Counted from the stretch's first letter, positions 51,783-61,819 are shown. The stretch: 64,000 bases of DNA from Duganella qianjiadongensis (GCF_009857915.1 NZ_WWCM01000002.1:496001-560000), one strand, 5' to 3'. The notes: generated by a model from the sequence alone, not told the origin. A program made the numbers and translations.

Positions 51783-54700
51783 ATGCCAGCCGCCGCCAGC
51801 TCTCCCGTCCGATTGCATCTCAGCCTGCTCGGCGACATCGAACTGCGCATCGAGGGCCAGCCGGCTGCTGGCAAGGTGTATGGCAAGATGCTGGCCCTGC
51901 TGGCCTATCTGGCACTGGAGAGCCAGCGCAGCCACCGGCGCGAGCAGCTGGCCGACCTGCTATGGCCACAACTGCCGGCCGAAGCGGCCCGCATCAACCT
52001 GCGCCAGACGCTCTACCACCTGCGCCGCATGTTGCGTGATAGCGACGCCCGGCTAATCACGGGGCGTGATGCCGTACGCCTGAATAATGCCGGCGACTGG
52101 TGGCTGGACGTGCGCGCTTTTCTCGCCGCCGCCAGCTCGGCCGGCAACGGCGCGCAGTCCGATCATCCGCAGCAGATCGAACAGATGGAGGCTGCGGCGG
52201 CCCTGTACCGTGGTGACTTCCTCGCCAGCCTGGCGGTGGACGATGCGGCCGAATTCGAAGGCTGGCGCGATGGCTGGCGTGCCACGCTGCAGCAGCACAT
52301 GTTGCGCCTGCTGGAACGCCTGCGCGATAGCCATGCGCAGCAAGGTACAACCGAGCGCGCGTTGCAGCATGCCCAGCACCATCTGGCACTCGAACCGTGG
52401 AACGAGGCGGCGCACCGCGCCGTGATGCGGCTGCTGGCGGCAGCCGGACGCACGGCCGAAGCACTGGACCAGTTCGAAAACTGTCAGCGCCTACTGGCGC
52501 AGGAACTGGGCACCAGCCCCGCTGACGCCACCCGCCAGCTAGCCGAGGCCCTGCGCGAAGATCTGCTGCGGCGCGAGCACAGCAAAGTGCCAGCGGCGAT
52601 GCCTGCCCCCAGCGCAGCCGGACAGTACGGCAGCGTGCTGACTGCGGCGTATGCCGAACGGCGCCAGGTCACCATCCTGTACTGCAGCCTGAACGCATCC
52701 GGCAGCGCGGATGCAGAAGAAATCGCCGAACGCCTGCGCCTGCCCTACCAGCTTGGCACCCGGCTGGCCAGCCAGCATGGCGGCCATGTTCTGGCCGCGC
52801 CGGGTGGCAGCTTCATCGCCTACTTCGGCTATCCGGTGGCGTCGGAAGATGCCGCGCGCAGTGCCGTGCGGGCCGCCCGCGCCATCGCCGCCATCTGTCG
52901 CGACGGTGTGCAGGCCCGCAGCGGCATCCATAGTGCCAGCATCGTAACCGGCAGCATCGCCGGCCAGCCCGATCCCGCCGGAGTGGCTTCCGCACTGGCG
53001 CTACGCCTGTGCGAACGGGCCGCGGGCGGAGAAGTCCACCTCAGCGACAGCACTCGCCAGCTGGTAAGCGGCTACTTCTATCTGCAGCCCTGCGGCTCGC
53101 AGGCCTTGCGCAGCTACCGCGTCGCTGGCGCCACCTCCGCCAGCAACCGTCTCGATGCGGCCGCGCAGCTGCAGCAGCTAGTGGGCCGCACGGCAGAAAT
53201 GGCACAGCTGCTGGCACTGCGCGATGCGGCCAGCGCAGGGCCAGCGCAGCAGGTGGTACTGCGCGGCGAAGCCGGCATAGGCAAATCGCGCCTGCTGCGC
53301 GAACTGGCGGGCACACTGGCCCCGGCGCGCTGGCAGCGGCTGGAGCTGCAATGCGAAGCCGCCTTCCACAGCACGCCGTGGCAGCCGGTGATCGCTCTGC
53401 TGGAGCGGCTGATCGGCTGCCAGCCAGACCAGCCGGCGGCCAGCAAGCGCAGCATGCTGTCCGACTATCTGGCCAGCCAGCACGCTGCACTGGCAGCGAG
53501 CGTGACAGCCACGCTGCAAACGCTGCTCGGCATCGCCGAACAGCCTGCGGCCATCAGCAGCGAAGCGCTCAGGCAGCAGACCAGCGCAGCGCTGCTGGCC
53601 CTGTTCCACAGCGCCGCAGCGCAGCGCCCCGTACTGCTGGCAGTGGAGGATCTGCACTGGGCCGATCCCTCCACGCTGGCGCTGCTGGCCGCACTGGCAC
53701 GCCACACGGCCGCGCTGCCGGTAATGACGGTCTACACCGTGCGCAACGACAGCGGACTGGAACCATGGCTGCAGGAGAACAGCACGGTGCTGGAACTACA
53801 GCATCTCGATGATGGCGCGATGACGGTGCTGGTGGGCGCGACCGGCGCAGCCCTGTCGGCAGCGGCGATTGCGCGCATCGTCGCCAGCGCCGAGGGCATA
53901 CCGCTGTTTGCCGAAGAACTGGCACAGCAGGCGCTGGAGCAGCCCGGCGCGCGCCAGTTGCCTGCTACGCTGGCCTATCTGCTGGCGGCCCGGCTCGATA
54001 CCACCGGCGCAGCGCGCCGGCTGGCGCAGCTCGCCGCCACCATAGGACGCCGCTTCGATCTGGAGTTGCTGGCCCACGTCGGTCCGGTCGATAACGATCA
54101 TCTGCAGGCCTTGCAGCAGGCCCGTTTACTGGAACAGTGCGATGCGCGCCATTTCGAATTCCGCCATGCGCTGATCCACGCCGCCGCCTACCAGTCGCAG
54201 ACCCGTGCCGACCGCCAGCATGCCCACCGCCGCGTCGCCGATGCGCTGCTGCAGCACTACCCTCAGCGGGCCAGCCAGCAACCGGCCCAACTGGCCCACC
54301 ATCTGGGCGAGGCCGCCGACTATCCTGCTGCGCTGGCATGGTGGCTACAGGCTGGCCGTCAGGCGCTGGCCGCACATGCCTGCGCCGAAGCGGCCGAACA
54401 TCTGCGCAGCGGTCTGGCCGTCCTGGAGCAGATACCGGCCAGCGCCGCGCGCGCCGACAGCGAATGCGAGCTGCTGCTGGCACTGGGCCAGACCCTGCTG
54501 GCACTGGCGGGTTATGGTTCGGCCGAAGCCGCCAGCGTGTACGACCGCGCCCATGCGCTGTGCAGCGGCGAGTATGCTGCGCAATGCGACGGCGCCCGGC
54601 GCTTCGACGTGCTATGGGGTTTGTGGATGGTCTCCAGCTCGCGCGCGCAGGCCAGTTTCCGTACCAGTGCCGCGCTGATCCCCGACCTGCTGCAGGCGGC

Positions 54701-55400
54701 CAGTGCCAGCGGCGACTGGCAGCGGCGCGGTCATGCCCATGCGGCGGCAGCCAATCTGGCGCTGTGGCGGGGGCGCTTCGAGGCAGCGCTCGAACATGCG
54801 CGCAGCGCCGTGCAGCTGTGCAGCGGCCAGCCGCGCCCGCGCGATCACCAGCACGGCCACGACCCGCAGGTCGCGGGGCTGGCCTATGCGGCATGGGCCC
54901 ACCTAGCACTGGGCCAGCATGCCGCTGCGCTGGAAGACTGCAGTGCCGCCATTGCGCTGGCACGTACGCTAGACCATCCGGATTCGCTGTGCTTCGCGCT
55001 GGTGCATGCCGCCACCGTGTACCGGCTGCGCCACGATGCGGCGACCGTCGCTACACTGGCCGACGAAATTCTGGCACTCGCGGGCCAGTACCAGCTGGCG
55101 CTCTGGCAGGTGGCCGGCACCATGCTGCGCGGCTGGTGTCTGGCTTATGCGGGCCAGCGCGAAGGTCTGGCCCTGCTCGAATTTGCCGCTGACGCCGTGC
55201 GCAGCGTGATGCCGGGCATACTGGTAGCCTTCCTGCATCCGCTGGCCGAAGCGCTGGGCTTCCTGCACGACTACCCGGCCCAGCTGGCCCAGCTCGATGC
55301 CGCGCTGGCCAGCGCCGAGCAGCTCGATGACCAGCTGCACCGCGCCAGCCTGCTGCAGCTGCGTGCAGCCTGTCTGGCCAGCCTCGAGCATCAGGCTTGA
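51783..55400 (+). CDS. Giant BTAD regulator with pseudo-cyclase, AAA ATPase and TPR
   Basis: The protein has 1205 residues. An OmpR-type winged helix (about 12-98, LLGDIELRIEGQPA, REQLADLLWPQLPAEAARIN, LRQTLYHLRRML) and a BTAD domain (about 105-250) are followed by a cyclase-like domain (about 295-450, RRQVTILYCSLNAS) in which the metal Asp positions are replaced, so it is probably inactive. An AAA/NB-ARC-like ATPase (about 460-730) has Walker A GEAGIGKSRLL and Walker B PVLLAVEDLHWADPS. TPR-like helices fill 780-1205. It should be a signal-gated activator. It is divergent from the phosphate-linked operon and has 11-base repeats upstream. Confidence 0.9.
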   Translation: MPAAASSPVRLHLSLLGDIELRIEGQPAAGKVYGKMLALLAYLALESQRSHRREQLADLLWPQLPAEAARINLRQTLYHLRRMLRDSDARLITGRDAVRLNNAGDWWLDVRAFLAAASSAGNGAQSDHPQQIEQMEAAAALYRGDFLASLAVDDAAEFEGWRDGWRATLQQHMLRLLERLRDSHAQQGTTERALQHAQHHLALEPWNEAAHRAVMRLLAAAGRTAEALDQFENCQRLLAQELGTSPADATRQLAEALREDLLRREHSKVPAAMPAPSAAGQYGSVLTAAYAERRQVTILYCSLNASGSADAEEIAERLRLPYQLGTRLASQHGGHVLAAPGGSFIAYFGYPVASEDAARSAVRAARAIAAICRDGVQARSGIHSASIVTGSIAGQPDPAGVASALALRLCERAAGGEVHLSDSTRQLVSGYFYLQPCGSQALRSYRVAGATSASNRLDAAAQLQQLVGRTAEMAQLLALRDAASAGPAQQVVLRGEAGIGKSRLLRELAGTLAPARWQRLELQCEAAFHSTPWQPVIALLERLIGCQPDQPAASKRSMLSDYLASQHAALAASVTATLQTLLGIAEQPAAISSEALRQQTSAALLALFHSAAAQRPVLLAVEDLHWADPSTLALLAALARHTAALPVMTVYTVRNDSGLEPWLQENSTVLELQHLDDGAMTVLVGATGAALSAAAIARIVASAEGIPLFAEELAQQALEQPGARQLPATLAYLLAARLDTTGAARRLAQLAATIGRRFDLELLAHVGPVDNDHLQALQQARLLEQCDARHFEFRHALIHAAAYQSQTRADRQHAHRRVADALLQHYPQRASQQPAQLAHHLGEAADYPAALAWWLQAGRQALAAHACAEAAEHLRSGLAVLEQIPASAARADSECELLLALGQTLLALAGYGSAEAASVYDRAHALCSGEYAAQCDGARRFDVLWGLWMVSSSRAQASFRTSAALIPDLLQAASASGDWQRRGHAHAAAANLALWRGRFEAALEHARSAVQLCSGQPRPRDHQHGHDPQVAGLAYAAWAHLALGQHAAALEDCSAAIALARTLDHPDSLCFALVHAATVYRLRHDAATVATLADEILALAGQYQLALWQVAGTMLRGWCLAYAGQREGLALLEFAADAVRSVMPGILVAFLHPLAEALGFLHDYPAQLAQLDAALASAEQLDDQLHRASLLQLRAACLASLEHQA

Positions 55401-55464
55401 TTCTGCCCGCGGCAGCCTGACGGTGGCCCATCAAACTCACAGGCATCGGCAGACGGGTCTGGAC

Positions 55465-56982
55465 CTAGATGGCCAGCAGAGTAGCTAAGCCCGGCAATAA
55501 TTGCCCTTGCTTTTCAGCCTGCTCAACAACGCGGATAGGCGCGCTCAGCAAGCTTCTGACATGGTCGCGATACTCGGGCCGAACATACTCGGCTATCCAG
55601 CGGTCTCGCCGCAGCTGTGGCAACTCCCCCGATTTAAGCAAGCTGCTTGCCCTGATCATGCTTAGCAGCATGGCGTATTGATCGCTAGCCTGAAACGCTA
55701 TGCGCCGGTTGTCGTGCATAGCCTTATGCAACTTGGGCGTGGTCCACGCGGGCGTATAACCAAATGCCTGGCGCTTGGCGGGATGCCAGTTGATGCGTCC
55801 ATCCACATCGATAAAACGCACCTTGTGATCATCAAATGTCAGATTGGCGGTCTTGATATCGACCAGATAAATTTTCTTGGCGTGCATGGCGTCCAGATCC
55901 GCCAACGCAGCTTTGAAAGCGCTCACCGGCACTTGCTGCCCCGCCCCGATCCGCGTCGCAAGGTCAGTGCCGGCATTGTGCGCCAGCATCAGGCGATCAC
56001 TCACCACCAGATCCACGCTTACTGTCTCGAACGGCAAGATGTCCGCATTATCCCGGCCACGGCCGAACCCTTGCAATGTGCGCGGCTGCAGTGCGACAAA
56101 GTGCTGATCCTTGCCCACCATGGTCTTCCATCCCCCCTGAGTGGTCTGCTTGGGCGGCGTCTGCGGCGCGTAGGCGACGGGGAAGCGCTGACGCACATTG
56201 GCAGCCACCGGATAGTAATAAACCTGCCGGGTGGCCTCGTGCTTTAAGCGGGCCAGCGGCTGTTTATTCTCTCGGGCCGCTTGCAGCGCCTGCTCTTTGG
56301 TTTTGGCATGCAGTTGCACATTGCGCGCAATCGTCGCGCTTGCCAGATAGCTGGCGAGTTCGGGGATATCGCGTTGCAGCGTAGCGATCAGCGCAGCACG
56401 CTGTGCTACGGGCACCTGGCGCATGAATACGGCAATCTTGCGCAAGATTTGCTGACGCTCGACGCTGCCGGCAGCTGTCGCTGCAAACTCCAGCGGCCAG
56501 CGAGCTATCGTGGCCTGGCGGGCCTGAGCCAGATGTATGGCTTTTTCATAATCCTCACGCAAGCCACCTGCCAGCCCGGACGAGGAAGCGGCCTTGCCCG
56601 CTGGCGCATCACTGCCGAGCTTCAGCCCTTGCGCTTGCTGTGCTTGCAACTGGGCAATTGGCTGCCATGACAAGGCCTTGCGCACGTCCGTGTGTATTAA
56701 GTGTTGTTGGGCGACGATTTCTTCTGTCGCCACCCCTTCAAGCTTGCCCAGACGCAGCAATAGCTGATCCAGTCTGCGCATCGATCCCGCTGCAATGACG
56801 CCTGCGGAGGCGCGCTGGCTTAACTGGTGGCGAAAATAGCGTAGCTCGGTTTCGATCACGCGACGCCGTGCCGTGCCGGAGCGGAGCGGCAGGGTAACAC
56901 GCTGCCACAACGACGAACGACTGGGCTCGGGCATGACACTCGCAGCACGGCTGGGCTTACTCGCAGATATAGTGGGCAGCAT
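55465..56982 (-). CDS. Divergent protein-kinase-like protein, possible secreted effector
   Basis: The protein has 505 residues. The N-terminal 45 residues are Ser/Ala/Pro/Arg-rich and disordered, as in type III effectors. Residues 70-260 are helical. A kinase-like C-lobe is visible: LVVSDRLMLAHNAGTDLATR resembles the hinge, VDIKTANLTFDD (374-385) the catalytic loop (Asp375, Lys377, Asn380; the usual His-Arg is missing), and FIDVDG (390-395) the DFG-like metal site (Asp392). The N-lobe lysine could not be placed. It lies between the BTAD gene and a tRNA. Secretion and activity are inference; no secretion system is in the window. Confidence 0.6.
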   Translation of the reverse strand: MLPTISASKPSRAASVMPEPSRSSLWQRVTLPLRSGTARRRVIETELRYFRHQLSQRASAGVIAAGSMRRLDQLLLRLGKLEGVATEEIVAQQHLIHTDVRKALSWQPIAQLQAQQAQGLKLGSDAPAGKAASSSGLAGGLREDYEKAIHLAQARQATIARWPLEFAATAAGSVERQQILRKIAVFMRQVPVAQRAALIATLQRDIPELASYLASATIARNVQLHAKTKEQALQAARENKQPLARLKHEATRQVYYYPVAANVRQRFPVAYAPQTPPKQTTQGGWKTMVGKDQHFVALQPRTLQGFGRGRDNADILPFETVSVDLVVSDRLMLAHNAGTDLATRIGAGQQVPVSAFKAALADLDAMHAKKIYLVDIKTANLTFDDHKVRFIDVDGRINWHPAKRQAFGYTPAWTTPKLHKAMHDNRRIAFQASDQYAMLLSMIRASSLLKSGELPQLRRDRWIAEYVRPEYRDHVRSLLSAPIRVVEQAEKQGQLLPGLATLLAI

Positions 56983-57065
56983 GGCAGAGGAATAGAATGG
57001 TTACTGCCATAAGTAACACGCCCGCGCATTGTGTTCTGTACCGGGCCGGCACGACCGGCGCAGCA

Positions 57066-57100
57066 ATGAAAAAAGGAGCCAGACTTTAGGTCTGGCTCCT
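57066..57100 (-). terminator. Rho-independent terminator after the tRNA
   Basis: A perfect 11-bp stem (AGGAGCCAGAC/GTCTGGCTCCT, 57074-57100) with a 5-base loop is followed on the minus strand by a run of T (57069-57074 as A on plus). It ends the tRNA transcript. Confidence 0.9.
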
Positions 57101-57108
57101 TCTTGTAT

Positions 57109-57185
57109 TGGTAGGCCGTGCAGGACTTGAACCTGCGACCAAAGGATTATGAGTCCTCTGCTCTAACCAACTGAGCTAACGGCCC
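57109..57185 (-). tRNA. tRNA with CAU anticodon (Ile2-like body, or Met)
   Basis: The 77-base gene includes an encoded CCA. On the minus strand it begins GGGCCGTTAGCTCAGTTGG, with acceptor stem GGGCCGT/ACGGCCT (G1-U72), D-arm, anticodon loop CTCATAA on a GAGGA/TCCTT stem and T-arm GCAGGTTCAAGTCCTGC. The CAU anticodon can mean elongator Met or the Ile2 tRNA that TilS modifies. The ACTCATAATC...TTGGTCGC segment resembles Ile2 genes more than elongator Met. It is followed by a strong terminator. Confidence 0.93.
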
Positions 57186-57276
57186 ATACTTTGCAAGCTT
57201 ACGCCTTAAGGGTATCGGCAACGATCCGCTAAGCGAATGCGCGAGGATACTGGCTAGCGGGGCCTAGCGTCAAGTC

Positions 57277-59526
57277 CTAGTTACCTTCCAGGAAGCTCTT
57301 GAGCTTGTCGGAACGGCTAGGATGACGCAATTTACGCAGTGCCTTGGCTTCGATCTGACGGATGCGCTCGCGCGTGACGTCAAACTGTTTGCCCACTTCT
57401 TCCAGCGTATGGTCGGTCGACATTTCGATACCGAAACGCATGCGCAGCACCTTGGCTTCGCGTGGCGTGAGGGAATCGAGCACATCCTTGACCACACCGC
57501 GCATCGAGGCATGCAGGGCCGCGTCGGACGGCGCCAGCGTGTTGTTATCCTCGATGAAGTCGCCCAGATGGGAATCGTCATCGTCACCGATAGGCGTTTC
57601 CATGGAAATCGGCTCTTTGGCGATCTTCATGATCTTGCGGATCTTATCTTCCGGCATCTCCATCTTGATGGCCAGCGTGGCCGGATCCGGCTCGGCCCCC
57701 GTCTCCTGCAGGATCTGGCGCGAAATCCGGTTCATCTTGTTGATGGTTTCGATCATGTGCACGGGAATACGGATGGTGCGGGCTTGATCGGCGATGGAAC
57801 GGGTAATTGCCTGGCGGATCCACCAGGTGGCATAGGTGGAGAATTTATAGCCGCGGCGGTATTCGAACTTGTCCACCGCCTTCATCAGACCGATATTGCC
57901 TTCCTGAATCAGATCAAGGAATTGCAGGCCGCGGTTGGTGTATTTCTTGGCAATCGAGATCACCAGACGCAAGTTTGCTTCCGTCATCTCGCGCTTGGCC
58001 TTGCGCGCCTTCATTTCACCGGCCGCCATCTGGCGGTTGATGTTGCGCAGATCGGGCAGCGGCAGCACCACGCGGGCCTGCAGGTCGATCAGACGCTGCT
58101 GCAGTTCCTTGATGGTCGGGATATTACGGCCCAGAATCGCGCTATAAGCGTGACCGGCAGCCACTTCGCCATCGACCCAGTCCAGATTGGTTTCATTGCC
58201 GGGGAAGACCTTGATAAAGTGGGCGCGCGGCATGCCGCACTTGTTCACGGCCACATCCAGAATCTGCTTCTCGATATGGCGCACTTCATCGACCTGACCG
58301 CGCAGGGTATCGCACAGCTTCTCCACCACTTTGGCGGTGAAGCGTATGCCCAGCAGCTCGTAGGAAATGGCTTCCTGCGCCTTGACGTAGGCTTTCGAGT
58401 TATAGCCTTCTTTCTCGAAAGCACGGCGCATCTTGTCGAAATTCAGAGAGATGACATCGAATTTTTCCAGCGCAGCCGCTTTCAGAGCTTCCAGCTGTTC
58501 CGCCGAGTAACCGGCCGCCCCGGCGGCAGACCCACCGGCCTCTTCCTCTTCCTCTTCTTCCTCTTCTTCCTCGTCCTCGTCTTCTTCCTCGTCTTCGGAC
58601 GGGGCCGCAGCGGCAGGCGCGGCGGCGGCTTCCTCGCTCTCGTCTACCAGACCGTCAACGATTTCGTCGATCTTGATCTCTTCGGCGCGGATCCGGTCGG
58701 AAGCAGCGATAATTTCGGCGATCGTTACGGGACAGGCGGAAATCGCCTGGATCATGTCTTTCAGGCCGTCTTCGATACGCTTGGCGATTTCGATCTCGCC
58801 TTCGCGCGTCAGCAGCTCGACCGAACCCATTTCGCGCATATACATCCGCACGGGGTCGGTGGTACGACCGAAATCGGAATCGACGGTAGACAGCGCGGCT
58901 TCGGCGGCCGCTTCGGCCTCGTCGTCGCTGGTGACGGTGGCAACGTTATCGGACAGCAACAGGGTTTCGGCATCGGGCGCATGCTCGTAGACGGCGATGC
59001 CCATGTCGTTAAAGGTGCCGATAATGCCTTCGATCGCTTCCGGATCGACGATATTGTCAGGCAGGTGGTCGTTGATCTCGGCGTAGGTGAGGAAACCGCG
59101 TTCCTTGCCGAACTTGATCAGCGTCTTGAGTTTCTGGCGGCGGCGTTCGAGTTCTTCTTCCGACGCTTCCGTATCCGACGAGAAAGCATCCTTGAGCAGT
59201 GCTTTTTCCTTGGCCTTGCGGTCCTTGGCCTTGGCCTTGTCCACCGCCTTCAGCTCGGCGCGCTCGACCGCATTCAGTGCGGCCACTTCGTCGTTTTCAG
59301 GCTGGAATTCCTTGGGCTTGCGACCGCGCCGCCCCGGCACTTTCACCGTCGGCAGCACGTAGCCCGAAGTATCAATGGCTGCCAGAGCGGCAGCATCGGT
59401 GGTCTGGCTCACGGCCGGCACTTTGCTGGCAACACGCGTTTCCGACTTGTCCGCCGTCTTGGCAGATTTTGCGGTCACTTTGCTCGGCTTTGCAGCCGCT
59501 TTGGATTCAGGTTTCTTGGTTGGCAC
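57277..59526 (-). CDS. rpoD: Primary sigma factor RpoD (sigma-70)
   Basis: The protein has 749 residues and starts at GTG 59526; an in-frame stop lies 13-15 bases upstream and no ATG follows in the N-terminal part. Lys/Ala-rich N-terminus, region 1.1 (about 125-185), region 1.2 ([20 protein letters not shown]), a non-conserved region with an acidic run of over 20 Glu/Asp (about 306-328), region 2 ([40 protein letters not shown]), region 3 and region 4 ([20 protein letters not shown]). It directs most transcription. It is downstream of dnaG with a 496-base gap that contains its own promoter candidate. Confidence 0.98.
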   Translation of the reverse strand: MPTKKPESKAAAKPSKVTAKSAKTADKSETRVASKVPAVSQTTDAAALAAIDTSGYVLPTVKVPGRRGRKPKEFQPENDEVAALNAVERAELKAVDKAKAKDRKAKEKALLKDAFSSDTEASEEELERRRQKLKTLIKFGKERGFLTYAEINDHLPDNIVDPEAIEGIIGTFNDMGIAVYEHAPDAETLLLSDNVATVTSDDEAEAAAEAALSTVDSDFGRTTDPVRMYMREMGSVELLTREGEIEIAKRIEDGLKDMIQAISACPVTIAEIIAASDRIRAEEIKIDEIVDGLVDESEEAAAAPAAAAPSEDEEEDEDEEEEEEEEEEEAGGSAAGAAGYSAEQLEALKAAALEKFDVISLNFDKMRRAFEKEGYNSKAYVKAQEAISYELLGIRFTAKVVEKLCDTLRGQVDEVRHIEKQILDVAVNKCGMPRAHFIKVFPGNETNLDWVDGEVAAGHAYSAILGRNIPTIKELQQRLIDLQARVVLPLPDLRNINRQMAAGEMKARKAKREMTEANLRLVISIAKKYTNRGLQFLDLIQEGNIGLMKAVDKFEYRRGYKFSTYATWWIRQAITRSIADQARTIRIPVHMIETINKMNRISRQILQETGAEPDPATLAIKMEMPEDKIRKIMKIAKEPISMETPIGDDDDSHLGDFIEDNNTLAPSDAALHASMRGVVKDVLDSLTPREAKVLRMRFGIEMSTDHTLEEVGKQFDVTRERIRQIEAKALRKLRHPSRSDKLKSFLEGN

Positions 59527-60022
59527 AGGCGCTTTCGATTACACAACGACTTGCTTATTTAGGATAAAGTTTCTTGCGGCCCTATCGAACCTCGGTCTGC
59601 GGACTTGCCGACTACCCAAGTCCGACAATACTACGACTTACTTACATCCGGTCAGGACGATCTACCGCGTTAGAACTCCGCCACTCTTGGCAGAAATTCT
59701 ACTGCATAGGAACCGTGTGTGGGGACAAGAAACCATGACCGGGTTGGAAGCGCACTCGCGCGCGCCGCATATTGCTCTTGCAACAGGAACACTCCTGCTG
59801 CCACAACCCAAGCTGGCCCATGCCGCCGACACCCGTTCTTCCATGTCGATCAAGAGCCTAACTTACTGAAAACAAACACACTCTGAGCTGAAAAACGATG
59901 CCTAAAATTACAACACTTAGCGTTTTATTATAGCACGCCACTTTTCAATTTCCAGAGGGCGGAACCATGCTACGCCCTCTACTACAGACCACACAGACAG
60001 ACTGTAGCGGACCTGAGCCAGA
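59527..60022. other. dnaG-rpoD intergenic region
   Basis: About 496 bases, long for this operon. It holds an extended -10 promoter on minus (59927-59935), giving a predicted rpoD leader of about 390 bases, and a hairpin (59954-59980, stem AGAGGGCG/CGCCCTCT) between dnaG and that promoter, without a T-run. No conserved ORF was seen in the leader. Confidence 0.55.
59927..59935 (-). promoter_or_regulatory. Extended -10 promoter for rpoD
   Basis: TGCTATAAT on the minus strand is a perfect extended -10 element, which needs little -35 contact; CTGGAA stands at about the -35 place. Start near 59920. It would allow rpoD to be expressed apart from rpsU and dnaG. Confidence 0.5.
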
Positions 60023-61819
60023 TCAACGGTTCGCCGTTTCTGCCTGCGCTTCGCGCAACAATTGATCCTGCTGCGCAGTAATCTCGCGGTAGCGCACGCC
60101 GATCTGCTCGGACGACAGGCCGGCGGCAAACAGCTGGCTGAGTTCTTGCTTCAATGCATCATTTTTCACCTGCCGGATGGCGCCGCGCAAGAATAGCCGC
60201 ACGGCATCAAACTCCGATTCAGGCTCCTGCACGATTTCGGCAATGATGCTGTCGTACTCGTCGCCCTGCGCTTTCAGATGTTGCGCAAATGCTGCAAAAC
60301 TGCCTTGCGGCCCCAGTGCCTGCGCTTGCGCCACCAGCTGGGCCAGCCGTTCGGCCGGTTCCGCCCCGAAGTACTGGAAGGCCGCCAGCGCCGCCCCGTC
60401 CACTTCCTGCGCCAGCGGCGGATGGGCAATCAGGATGCGCACGATCTGCAATTCCAGCCCCACCGGCACCGGCCGCCCCGTACGGGCCGGGGCCTGGCGC
60501 GCTAGCGCCACCGGCTTGGCCAGCTCGTACAGCACCTCGATCTCGGATGGCGAGGTCTGGGTCAGCTGGGCCAGTCCGCGCACGATCTGCAGCCGCAGCG
60601 CCGTCGGCGTCATGGCCTGCAGCATGGGCTTGGCGTCGAACTGCACGCGCGCCCGCCCTTCCGGACTCTGCAGATCATGCTCGCCCACCGCTTCCTTGAT
60701 CAGGAACTGCGACAGCGGCATGGCTTCATGTATTTCCTGCTCGAAGGCCTCCCTGCCGTAAGTGCGCACATAGCTGTCCGGATCATGCTCGGTGGGCAGG
60801 AACAGGAAGCGTATCGTCTTGTTGTCCGTCACATGGGGCAGACAGGCTTCCAGCGCCCGCCGCGCGGCACGCCGCCCAGCCTTGTCACCGTCGAAGCTGA
60901 AGATCACATTGTCGGTTTGGCGCAACAGCTTCTGCACGTGGAACGGCGTACACGCCGTGCCCAGCGTGGCCACCGCCTGCGGAAAGCCCATCTGCGCCAG
61001 CGCCACCACATCCATATAGCCTTCCGTCACCAGCACATAGCCGGCATCGCGGATGGCCTGACGGGCTTCGAACAAGCCATACAGCTCGTGACCCTTGGAA
61101 AATAATGGCGTTTCGGGGGAATTCAAGTATTTCGGTTCGCCCTGATCGAGCACGCGTCCGCCGAAAGCGATCACCTGCCCCTTGGTATTCTTAATCGGGA
61201 ACATCACCCGCTCGCGGAAGCGGTCATAACGCTTGCGGTTGCCGCCATCCTCGTCGACGCGGTCGATCACCAGCCCCGCTTCGGCCAGCACCACGGCTTC
61301 GTAATCAGGGAAGATGCTGCGCAGATTATCCCAGCCGGGCGGCGCATAGCCTAGCCCGAAACGGGCGGCAATCTCGCCCGTCAGGCCACGCCCTTTCAGA
61401 TAGGTAATCGCATTGGTGGCACCACGCAGCTGGGCGCGGTAAAAGTCGCTGGCACGGGTCATGGCTTCCGTCAGCGCCATGCTGTGCGCCGCCATCTGGG
61501 CGCGCTGGGCCGGCGGGATCTTGTCATCCTGCTCGGGCACCACCATGCCCACATTCTGCGCCAGCTCTTTCACCGCATCGACGAAGCCCATGCCCGAATA
61601 TTCGATCATGAAACCGATCGACGTGCCATGGGCGCCGCAACCGAAACAGTGGTAGAACTGCTTGGTGGGACTGACGGTAAAACTGGGGGATTTTTCGCTG
61701 TGGAAAGGGCACAGGCCCATGTAGTTAGCGCCGCCTTTTTTCAGCTGCACATAACGGCCCACCACGTCGACGATGTCGACCCGGTTGAGCAAATCGGCAA
61801 TAAATGATTGTGGGATCAC
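60023..61819 (-). CDS. dnaG: DNA primase DnaG
   Basis: The protein has 598 residues and starts at GTG 61819 with no obvious ribosome site, consistent with low primase output. The CHC2 zinc site is complete (Cys37, His40, Cys58, Cys61 in GLCPFHSEK and HCFGCGAHG). The catalytic core has RVMFPIKNTKGQVIAFGGRV, the Toprim segment VTEGYMDVVALAQMG and FSFDGDKAGRRAARRAL. The C-terminal helicase-binding domain spans about 440-598. It makes RNA primers at the fork with DnaB. It is part of the rpsU-yqeY-dnaG-rpoD order. Confidence 0.97.
   Translation of the reverse strand: MIPQSFIADLLNRVDIVDVVGRYVQLKKGGANYMGLCPFHSEKSPSFTVSPTKQFYHCFGCGAHGTSIGFMIEYSGMGFVDAVKELAQNVGMVVPEQDDKIPPAQRAQMAAHSMALTEAMTRASDFYRAQLRGATNAITYLKGRGLTGEIAARFGLGYAPPGWDNLRSIFPDYEAVVLAEAGLVIDRVDEDGGNRKRYDRFRERVMFPIKNTKGQVIAFGGRVLDQGEPKYLNSPETPLFSKGHELYGLFEARQAIRDAGYVLVTEGYMDVVALAQMGFPQAVATLGTACTPFHVQKLLRQTDNVIFSFDGDKAGRRAARRALEACLPHVTDNKTIRFLFLPTEHDPDSYVRTYGREAFEQEIHEAMPLSQFLIKEAVGEHDLQSPEGRARVQFDAKPMLQAMTPTALRLQIVRGLAQLTQTSPSEIEVLYELAKPVALARQAPARTGRPVPVGLELQIVRILIAHPPLAQEVDGAALAAFQYFGAEPAERLAQLVAQAQALGPQGSFAAFAQHLKAQGDEYDSIIAEIVQEPESEFDAVRLFLRGAIRQVKNDALKQELSQLFAAGLSSEQIGVRYREITAQQDQLLREAQAETANR

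Noticed and set aside
55465-57185. Genomic island at the tRNA
   Set aside because: A kinase-like orphan lies beside the tRNA, but no integrase, no repeated tRNA end and no mobility gene was found, so an integrated element is not called.
57322-59562. 746-codon open frame on the plus strand
   Set aside because: It is antisense to rpoD, with no recognised domain and Phe/His/Gly/Arg-rich composition from reverse-read codons.
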